Position numbers and translations under genes: made by a program
Part shown: positions 15,972 through 21,987 of the stretch, one piece after another
How the letters are laid out: each line of letters starts with the position of its first letter
Position numbering within the stretch: the stretch's first letter is position 1
Source of the DNA: a virus
Virus record (IMG/VR): IMGVR_UViG_3300023278_000826
Span: 1 to 30,061 of that record
Direction: 5' to 3' (one strand)
Length of the DNA: 30,061 nucleotides
Notes under the pieces: generated by a model
The model's input: the letters and a program-made list of their open reading frames with translations, nothing else
Told to the model about the DNA's origin: nothing
The model's database searches: none

Positions 15972-16248
15972 GTCGATGTTGGATAAACCTCGATATCGCG
16001 TGAAGGCAGCAAGCCGCCCGCTTCTCAATGTGGTGCGGCTTGAGCCGCGATCTGAACCAGAGGTTCACTCTATTCTCGATCAGTTTCAAACGCTGGCGAA
16101 GGACGGAAAAATAAGCGGCATTGCGGTATCTATTGTCCATCACGATGGGTGCGTAGCGTCCGCTTACCACATCGGCAGCAACCTGTTCACGATGATAGGC
16201 TCTGCACGGAACGTCTGTCGTCGCCTGGAACTGGAAGCGAAGTCCTGA
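15964..16248 (+). CDS. small hypothetical protein
   Basis: A 94-residue protein begins at ATG 15964, inside the end of the preceding gene. The N-terminus is basic, followed by a helix and a beta-like KISGIAVSIVHHDG segment, then AYHIGSNLFTMIGSARNVCRRLELEAKS. This pattern resembles small unassigned phage and prophage proteins that I cannot name. It is the last gene before the hairpin and the structured noncoding stretch. Confidence 0.5.
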   Translation: MSKSMLDKPRYRVKAASRPLLNVVRLEPRSEPEVHSILDQFQTLAKDGKISGIAVSIVHHDGCVASAYHIGSNLFTMIGSARNVCRRLELEAKS

Positions 16249-16249
16249 C

Positions 16250-16286
16250 GCAAGAAAAATTCATCGCATCGCAATTTTTCTCTTGC
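16250..16286 (+). terminator. terminator-like stem-loop after the scaffold operon
   Basis: GCAAG and AAAAATT (16250-16261) pair with AATTTTT and CTTGC (16273-16286), with a two-base bulge and an 11-base loop. The stem begins two bases after the stop codon at 16246-16248. The T-run is inside the stem rather than after it, so termination efficiency is uncertain. Confidence 0.4.
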
Positions 16287-16336
16287 AGCAAATCGCCGAC
16301 ACACCTACAAATCAAATCACAGAGTGTCCAAGCGTA

Positions 16337-16509
16337 TCCGGTTAAAGGTCTCCAACATCGAGACCGAGGGTGTTCAAATCGCCCCGGAAATGTAAATCCC
16401 GGCCAGTTGACTGGCTGAGTAACGGTGAAAGCCGAACAGGGATAGAGCCGCAATCAAGTCGTTACAAAACGTAACGGGTTGAAAGCATTGTCAATCGACG
16501 GCGCTATCC
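16337..16509 (+). ncRNA. candidate structured RNA upstream of the capsid genes
   Basis: About 170 bases without a convincing gene fold into consecutive helices. A closing stem TCCGG (16337-16341) with CCGGA (16384-16388) encloses two hairpins: GGTCTC/GAGACC (16347-16365, seven-base loop) and GGGTG/CGCCC (16368-16384) with the tRNA T-loop sequence TTCAAAT. Next come GCCAG-TTGA-CTGGC (16402-16415) and CGGT-GAAA-GCCG (16423-16434, a GNRA tetraloop). Then an 11-bp helix with one mismatch (16440-16450 with 16499-16509) encloses the perfect hairpin CGTTAC/GTAACG (16460-16476). It may be a leader of the capsid mRNA, a processed small RNA or a packaging or regulatory signal. It matches no RNA family I know. 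Pairing was found by eye; no folding energy was computed. Confidence 0.4.
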
Positions 16510-16512
16510 TCC

Positions 16513-16656
16513 ATGACACTCCATCTTTCACACATCAGCACGGTTTGCGGTTCATCCGCATTCATTGCTCTGTTTGCGAATGGGTCTGAGCGCGCCGCCT
16601 TCATTAAGGCAACTCGGACAAAACCATGGCAAACACCAATGCACCCTTTGGCCTGA
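16513..16656 (+). CDS. possible 47-aa leader ORF overlapping the capsid gene start
   Basis: A frame from ATG 16513 encodes 47 residues with sensible composition (ISTVCGSSAFIALFANGSER, then AAFIKATRT) and ends inside the next gene at 16656. The start lacks a Shine-Dalgarno; the preceding TCCTCC is anti-Shine-Dalgarno-like. It could be a regulatory leader peptide or chance. Two hairpins (16546-16560 and 16597-16610) lie within it. Confidence 0.2.
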   Translation: MTLHLSHISTVCGSSAFIALFANGSERAAFIKATRTKPWQTPMHPLA

Positions 16657-17258
16657 GACAGATCGGTCTCAACGGCTCCCCCACAACTAATTTCTCGATG
16701 GCAGAGCTTCGTAACGGTATTTCGTCGGCCAATGCGACCGCGATCTATACCGGCGATCTCATCAAAATGCTGTCCACTGGCTTTGTAGCTCAGTGGACCG
16801 CAGGAACGGCCGCATCTCAGGCATGGGGCATTTTCTCCGGCTGCCGCTACGTGTCGAATAGCCAGCAGATGCCGGTTCCGAATAAGTATTGGCCGGGGAC
16901 CGATGCCGCATCTGGCTCTGTCTTGCTTCAATACATTCCAGGTATTCTTTCGCCCGCACCACTGTTTGTAATCCAGACGGATGCCACCGGCATTACCAGT
17001 GCTGACATCGGTGCCAATGCTGACATTGTTGTTGGCACGGGTTCTACTACGAGTGGCATGTCCGGCTCGTATCTGGATGTTTCCACGCTTGCAACCACTG
17101 CAACGCTTCCGCTGCGGATCGTCGATCTTTGGGCTAACCGCGCCATGGGTGGCAATGAAACCGCTGGCGTGGGTTCTGCGCTGCTTCCTGGCACGCAAGC
17201 CGGTGCTTACAACTATGCGGTTGTCGCTCTGAACGTCTCTAGTTCTACCGGCATCTAA
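16626..17258 (+). CDS. putative capsid decoration or minor head protein
   Basis: The 210-residue protein begins MANTNAPFGLRQIG and continues with AIYTGDLIKMLSTG, GIFSGCRYVS and KYWPG. I recognise this pattern from head-associated proteins encoded directly next to coat genes in tailed phages. It is Gly/Ser/Thr/Ala-rich and beta-like, with no membrane or signal segment. The coat gene follows after 44 bases, so the two are probably co-expressed. The ribosome-binding site is weak (GGAC about nine bases upstream) and lies after a small hairpin at 16597-16610. A role in stabilising the shell is inferred from position and family resemblance. Confidence 0.6.
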   Translation: MANTNAPFGLRQIGLNGSPTTNFSMAELRNGISSANATAIYTGDLIKMLSTGFVAQWTAGTAASQAWGIFSGCRYVSNSQQMPVPNKYWPGTDAASGSVLLQYIPGILSPAPLFVIQTDATGITSADIGANADIVVGTGSTTSGMSGSYLDVSTLATTATLPLRIVDLWANRAMGGNETAGVGSALLPGTQAGAYNYAVVALNVSSSTGI

Positions 17259-17302
17259 TCAGGCCCAAACTCACGGCCTAGTGCCGGAAAGGACAATACG
17301 TC

Positions 17303-18220
17303 ATGGCTATTAATACAGCAGCAATCTATCAGCTTCTTCGCCCCGGCCTTCGCGAGATCGACGGCGCTTATCCAAACATCCCAACGCAGTATAAGAAGGT
17401 GTTCAAGTCGACGCCGAGCACGATGCAAATCGAGCGTACTGCGCATGTGGCCTATATGGCAGCAGCGCAGATCAAGCAGGAGGGCGGTGCTACTCAGTTT
17501 GATAACGGCGCTGGGACGCGGTGGGTTTACAACGCTGAGACCTACGAAGTCGGGCTTGGCTACGCGATCACTCGCAAGGCTATCCGCGACAACCTCTACA
17601 AGACCGAGTTCAAGCCGACTGCGCTAGGTCTTGCCAAGGCGTTCAAGGAATTCTGGGAAATCCAGGCATTCAACGTATTCAACAACGGCACGACGTATGA
17701 TGCGTCTGTCGTTGGCGATGGCAAGGCACTGTTCGCAACCGATCATCCGGTTGACGGCAGCACATGGGCCAATCGCTTTACGACTGACCTTGACTTGAAT
17801 GAGGCATCTCTCATTCAGGGCATCAAGAATATCCGAACCAACTGGGTTGACGAACGCAATCTCAAGATCATGGGTCGCCCGCGTAAGGATGGCCTGATGG
17901 TTCCGATCGCCTTAATGGACGTGGCAGAGCGCATTACCAAGACCGAAATGCGCCCCGGCACCAACGACAATGATGTGAACGCCGCGCGATCGATCGAAGG
18001 CGGTATCACCGATTATATGGTGTGCGATTACCTGACCAGCAACTTCGCTTGGTACTTGCTCACTCAGAATGAAGGACTCAACTTCTTCGAGCGTGATCCA
18101 TTCGAGACAGATATGTGGGTCGACAACTCGACGGATAACCTTTTGGTTAAGGCTTATCAACGTGCGCAGCCAATCTACAGCAATTCTCGATGCGCATACG
18201 GATCATTTCCAACCTCTTGA
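17303..18220 (+). CDS. major capsid protein (HK97-type fold, Mu gpT-like)
   Basis: This is the probable shell subunit, 305 residues long. Diagnostic segments are the start MAINTAAIYQLLRPGLREID, an E-loop-like middle VYNAETYEVGLGYAITRKAI, and FKEFWEIQAFNVFNNGTTYD. The FATDHP.DG.TWANR segment near 150-165 is typical of Mu gpT-like coat proteins. The later LMVPIALMDVAERI and MVCDYLTSNFAWYLLTQNEG fit the axial and peripheral domains. No N-terminal protease-cleaved delta domain is evident, which agrees with a separate scaffold gene upstream. A GAAAGGA site precedes the start. The small size is within the range for this family. Confidence 0.88.
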   Translation: MAINTAAIYQLLRPGLREIDGAYPNIPTQYKKVFKSTPSTMQIERTAHVAYMAAAQIKQEGGATQFDNGAGTRWVYNAETYEVGLGYAITRKAIRDNLYKTEFKPTALGLAKAFKEFWEIQAFNVFNNGTTYDASVVGDGKALFATDHPVDGSTWANRFTTDLDLNEASLIQGIKNIRTNWVDERNLKIMGRPRKDGLMVPIALMDVAERITKTEMRPGTNDNDVNAARSIEGGITDYMVCDYLTSNFAWYLLTQNEGLNFFERDPFETDMWVDNSTDNLLVKAYQRAQPIYSNSRCAYGSFPTS

Positions 18221-18258
18221 TTTTGTTGAGAAAAACGAAAGGTTAGGAGAACAATCCA

Positions 18259-19206
18259 ATGAGCATTTCAGCCTCTCAAGGGCCACTTATCCAGTATCGG
18301 TCGAACCCGTTGGGTTCGGCCGGAACCGGAGCGGCCAACCAAAATCCGGATGCAGCCGCCGCCGCTTTCTTGCACGGCGTCGCCGTGCTGGATCAGCGAT
18401 ATGCGTTTACCTACGTCAACGGCATGTCGACCAGCCCAACCGCTGGAGCCACGTGTTATTCATGGTTGGCAACGGAATGCCAGGCTATGGACGCTGTTCC
18501 CTCGGCGATTTCAGCGGTCAATATCGCCGCATCTCAATCGCCGGGTGCGGGTGCTATTACTCTGGTATCGGTGACTGGTGCTGGTATCACGGCGGGTGTC
18601 AGCATCACGCGACCTGATACGGGGGAAACCGTAACTGGCGTTCTTGCTATTGATACGGCATTTGCTGGAACCAGCTTTTCGCAGAACGCATCGGTTCAGA
18701 TGTGGGACCCGACCAAGGCAATCTCGCGCAACGTTCGTCTCGTCTCCGGCGGCAACGACAGCGGTATTACCTTTACTGTCATCGGGTATGATCTCTATGG
18801 TTATCCGATGAGTGAAGCTATTACGGGTGCCAACGCAGGAACGGCATCAGGTGTCAAAGCCTTCAAGTACATTTCGAGTGTGACGCATACTGGCACCGTC
18901 GCCGGTACGCTTACGATCGGAACTGGCGATGTGATCGGGTTGCCGCTTCGTGTCGATCGCTTTGGCTTCGCTCGGGTTGTCTACAACAATACGGTGATTA
19001 CGGCATCGACTGGTTTTGTCGCAGCAGTAACCACTGATCCGGCGACAACCACCACTGGCGATACGCGCGGCACCTATGCCCTGCAATCGGCATCGGATGG
19101 CACCAAGCGGCTTCAGGTGTTCATTACGCCATCGGCCGCGAATATCGGAACTGTGCTTGGACAATATGGCGTAAGCCAGAACTTGGCCAGAAATAACGGA
19201 GCATAA
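18259..19206 (+). CDS. virion structural protein with Ig-like beta module
   Basis: The 315-residue protein is Gly/Ser/Thr/Ala-rich and beta-strand dominated. About residues 160-230 form a module starting GGNDSGITFTVIG, then EAITGANAGTAS and SVTHTGTVAGTLTIGTGD. The same module occurs in the protein at 19770-20783. Such modules are common in phage head and tail surface proteins and probably form Ig-like sandwiches. The gene has a strong ribosome-binding site (GGTTAGGAGA) and directly follows the coat gene, so a head-surface or head-completion role is likely but not proven. Confidence 0.6.
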   Translation: MSISASQGPLIQYRSNPLGSAGTGAANQNPDAAAAAFLHGVAVLDQRYAFTYVNGMSTSPTAGATCYSWLATECQAMDAVPSAISAVNIAASQSPGAGAITLVSVTGAGITAGVSITRPDTGETVTGVLAIDTAFAGTSFSQNASVQMWDPTKAISRNVRLVSGGNDSGITFTVIGYDLYGYPMSEAITGANAGTASGVKAFKYISSVTHTGTVAGTLTIGTGDVIGLPLRVDRFGFARVVYNNTVITASTGFVAAVTTDPATTTTGDTRGTYALQSASDGTKRLQVFITPSAANIGTVLGQYGVSQNLARNNGA

Positions 19207-19208
19207 CC

Positions 19209-19766
19209 ATGGGCAAGATGTCAAATAGCCAACGGCAGAACTGTGCCTATGGTGGTACTCCGAAAATGCGGGATATCGGCGGCGTCAAAGCCATGCCTTA
19301 CGGGCATAGTGATAATGCCGTCATGCGTGAAGCCAAGGCTGGCACGACTGGCAAGATTGGCATGTCTGGGATCGGTAAAGACGGTGAGCCGGTGAAATCC
19401 CGGCTTGATCGTCCCGGCCGTAAGGCTGGTGGCCGGGTCAATCGTGAAAGCGGCGGCCCGATAATCTCGGAAGACAGTAAAAAGGAAGCCGCGAGGCTTC
19501 GTGCCGAAGCGCGCGAAGACAGGAACAATGCGTTGATGAGTGCAGGGTCGGCATTGTTCACTGGAGTAATGAATAAGATGCCTGGTGGCGGTGCCATTAC
19601 AAAGGGCATCGGTCATGCGTTGACGGCTGGAAATGCTGGCGCTGCTGGACTTAGTGGTCTCAGCAGTCGTGCGAAATCTTCGGAAGCCGATCTCATTGAT
19701 GCTGGTCGCATGAAACCCGGCTATGAAGATCGCAAGTCCGGTGGTCCTGTAAAGAAGGGCAAATAA
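19209..19766 (+). CDS. basic Gly-rich protein with GG-x-V motifs
   Basis: The 185-residue protein is basic and mostly disordered, apart from a helix (SKKEAARLRAEAREDRNNAL) and a Gly/Ala segment (KMPGGGAITKGIGHALTAG) that could touch a membrane. It carries RKAGGRV, ESGGPI and, at its end, KSGGPVKKGK. The first is identical to a motif in the Pro/Gly-rich protein at 12178-13041, and both are preceded by an LxRxGRK stretch, so the two may share ancestry or a partner. It lies between two beta-rich virion genes with two- and three-base gaps, so it is almost certainly expressed with them. Function unknown. Confidence 0.55.
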   Translation: MGKMSNSQRQNCAYGGTPKMRDIGGVKAMPYGHSDNAVMREAKAGTTGKIGMSGIGKDGEPVKSRLDRPGRKAGGRVNRESGGPIISEDSKKEAARLRAEAREDRNNALMSAGSALFTGVMNKMPGGGAITKGIGHALTAGNAGAAGLSGLSSRAKSSEADLIDAGRMKPGYEDRKSGGPVKKGK

Positions 19767-19769
19767 CCC

Positions 19770-20783
19770 ATGTCGAGACCGATCGTCGTCACCGTTGGAC
19801 CACTTGCGTCCGCTTCAGCAACGAAAGTCAGCCTCAGCCAGAAGTCGGCCGTGGCGGGATATCTCGTGCTGAACGGTGCGGCGGGGTCGTTTGCCGCAAA
19901 TAACGTCTGCCTGTCTCAAACGCCTGGTGCGGCCGACAATCTTACTCTGAACGGATCGCTAGCCGCAACCGTCGCTGGCGCATCTGCGGCGGTTGCTTAC
20001 CTCCCTGCGATGCAACGGATTTATATCACCACGGCAGCCGACGAAAGCGCCAAGACGTTTACCATCACGGGTCTTGGGTTTTCCATCATGGGAAGCCCCT
20101 ACGCGATTACCGAAACGATTACGGGAGCCGTCACGTCGACCGTATCGAGCCAAAAGACCTATGCACAGATAACCAGCATTGCCGTATCGGCTGCAACCAC
20201 GGGTGCAATTACAGTCGGCACCTACGGAACGGCCACGCTTGATGTGGCGCGTCGCGTCTTGTTCACGTCGGCAGGCAATGACAGCGGTATCACACTCACC
20301 GTCATCGGAACCAATCAAGCCGGCGCGCCTACGACTGAAGTTGTCACGGGTGCCAATGCGACCACGGCCGTGACACTGTTGGACTATCTGACAGTCACCA
20401 GCATTCAAACATCGGCCGCCGTGGCAACAACTGTCACGGTTGGCACGAATGGCGTTGCTGCCAGCCCGTGGGCACGAATGGATAACCTCGGGTCTCTCGC
20501 GCCTGTGGCTATTCAGGTTGATGGGTCCGGAACTGTAAATTGGAGTATACAGCAGACACTAAATGACCCGAATGTGATTACCAATCAACTCCCGACGCCA
20601 ACTTATCTCTATGCCCCATCCGCTGTCGCGTGGGTTAATCATCCCGACAGCAATCTCGTTTCCAGTGCGGTTACAACTGGCGTGCAGGGTAATTATGCAT
20701 ACAAACCTATATTCGCGCGCGTACTTTTGAACAGCGGATCAGGAACGGTCACGGCAACGTTTGCCCAAAGCTATCAGGGGTGA
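19770..20783 (+). CDS. virion structural protein with tandem Ig-like modules
   Basis: The 337-residue protein has two tandem modules. The first, about 85-150, contains ADESAKTFTITGLGF and ETITGAVTSTVS and ends ITVGTYG. The second, about 165-230, contains AGNDSGITLTVIGTNQAGAP and EVVTGANATTAV and ends VTVGTNG. The second is close to the module in the protein at 18259-19206. The C-terminus (DGSGTVNWSIQQTLNDPN, then FARVLLNSGSGTVTATFAQS) is common among phage structural proteins. It is probably displayed on the head or at the connector. It is not an enzyme. Confidence 0.6.
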   Translation: MSRPIVVTVGPLASASATKVSLSQKSAVAGYLVLNGAAGSFAANNVCLSQTPGAADNLTLNGSLAATVAGASAAVAYLPAMQRIYITTAADESAKTFTITGLGFSIMGSPYAITETITGAVTSTVSSQKTYAQITSIAVSAATTGAITVGTYGTATLDVARRVLFTSAGNDSGITLTVIGTNQAGAPTTEVVTGANATTAVTLLDYLTVTSIQTSAAVATTVTVGTNGVAASPWARMDNLGSLAPVAIQVDGSGTVNWSIQQTLNDPNVITNQLPTPTYLYAPSAVAWVNHPDSNLVSSAVTTGVQGNYAYKPIFARVLLNSGSGTVTATFAQSYQG

Positions 20784-20790
20784 TGGGTCA

Positions 20791-21483
20791 ATGGCGGCGA
20801 CTGGGACATATGCTTTCAACGAAGCCGCATCTGGATTGATGTTGACGGCATATGGACGAATTGGAATACGGCGAACGGAAATCACGGCTCAGCATTTGCA
20901 AGATGCGTATTTGGAATCAAACCTCTTGCAAGTCGAGCTATCGAACCGACAGCCCAACCTTTGGACCGATGAATTGTATTCCGTGCCGCTGGTCTCCGGC
21001 ACTGCAACGTATACGCTCTTGGCTCGCATGATTGCAATTCAAGCCGCGTACATCACAACAACGTCGGGCGGCGTTTCAACGGATCGGATTATCTGGCCGT
21101 ACTCGACGTTCGAATATGCTGCCATTCCAGACAAGACGCAGGAGGGGCCGCCAACATCGTATTGGTTTCAGCGTCTTGAAACGCCACTGATTACACTGTG
21201 GACTGTACCGGACGATGCGGCAACGTATGTTTTGAACCTGCGAATTCTACATCAGATACAGGACGCATCGTTAACGAGGGGCGCAACGCTCAATCTTCCG
21301 TATCGATGGCTTGATTCTTGGGTTGCGGGACTGGCTGCCCGTCTCAGTCAGATTTACAAGCCGGAAATGGCAGAGCGTATGGATAAAATGGCAGAGCGAG
21401 CATGGCAAATCGCTGCCACTGAGGATCAAGAGCGCGTACCTATCTACATTTCCGCTGGCGGAATGGGCAACTATTACAGGTAA
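20791..21483 (+). CDS. head-tail adaptor-like protein
   Basis: The 230-residue protein starts at ATG 20791 with GGG five bases upstream; an in-frame TTG at 20761 is possible. It begins with helices (RRTEITAQHLQDAYLESNLL) followed by a beta part (LYSVPLVSGTATYTL, then LWTVPDDAATYVLNLRILHQ) and ends with PYRWLDSWVAGLAARLSQIY and a helical LDKMAERAWQIA-like stretch. This mixed order is that of small proteins encoded near phage connectors and I infer an adaptor role. The gene follows a beta-rich virion gene by seven bases and is followed by the zinc-ribbon gene. Confidence in the role is moderate. Confidence 0.5.
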   Translation: MAATGTYAFNEAASGLMLTAYGRIGIRRTEITAQHLQDAYLESNLLQVELSNRQPNLWTDELYSVPLVSGTATYTLLARMIAIQAAYITTTSGGVSTDRIIWPYSTFEYAAIPDKTQEGPPTSYWFQRLETPLITLWTVPDDAATYVLNLRILHQIQDASLTRGATLNLPYRWLDSWVAGLAARLSQIYKPEMAERMDKMAERAWQIAATEDQERVPIYISAGGMGNYYR

Positions 21484-21486
21484 AAA

Positions 21487-21987
21487 ATGGCCTACCGCTG
21501 GCATCCCGCGAACGCAGACACCGATGTTGATGCGCCGCAATGCTGGGGAACGTGTGATCGTTGTGGAAGGGTTCATAATCTCAATAAGTTGCAATGGCAG
21601 TTTGACTATCGGGGAAGCCCGATGCTGCAAAATACACGATTACTGGTGTGTGATCGATGCCTTGATGTGCCGAACCTGCAATTCACGCCCGTTATGCTGT
21701 CGCCAGACCCGCCACCAATCTACAACACACGGCCAGAGCCCTACGCACTCGATGAAACAGACTGGCTGACGACGCAAGACGGTGATATTATCGATACCGA
21801 ATTGGGTGACGATTTCATCAGTACGGTTCCAAACCCAAGCGGGAGAGCGCCTGACGTCGCCAACATGACAACGGAAGACGATCAGACCATCGTGACGGAA
21901 GATGGCAATAATCTTATCGACGATTTGCCTAACCCAGATATCAAGACCATTGATCCAAATCCTCAAAATACGGAACTGCCACCGTGA
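21487..21987 (+). CDS. zinc-ribbon-like phage protein
   Basis: The 166-residue product has two CxxC knuckles, CDRC at 23-26 and CDRC at 55-58, separated by a [18 protein letters not shown] hairpin. That is a zinc-ribbon pattern seen in small proteins of phage structural operons. [11 protein letters not shown] follows, then a long acidic Asp/Thr/Pro-rich tail (about 88-166) that is probably disordered. An AGG lies six bases before the start, and the last four bases overlap the fibre start (GTGA). It may act in tail or fibre assembly, but the function is unknown. Confidence 0.6.
   Translation: MAYRWHPANADTDVDAPQCWGTCDRCGRVHNLNKLQWQFDYRGSPMLQNTRLLVCDRCLDVPNLQFTPVMLSPDPPPIYNTRPEPYALDETDWLTTQDGDIIDTELGDDFISTVPNPSGRAPDVANMTTEDDQTIVTEDGNNLIDDLPNPDIKTIDPNPQNTELPP

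Noticed and set aside
16321-16396. A functional tRNA gene
   Set aside because: T-arm and one hairpin are good, but the acceptor strands do not pair, the D-stem is very weak, position 33 is not T, and no CCA end follows. Kept only as a tRNA-like element.
16411-16434. Hammerhead ribozyme core (CTGA ... GAAA)
   Set aside because: The sequence reads CTGAGTA where CTGANGA is needed, and the required three-helix arrangement with a cleavage triplet is not present.
16491-17198. 235-codon minus-strand ORF over the capsid decoration gene
   Set aside because: It is antisense to a convincing structural gene, has no ribosome-binding site that I can see, and its translation has no recognisable protein character.
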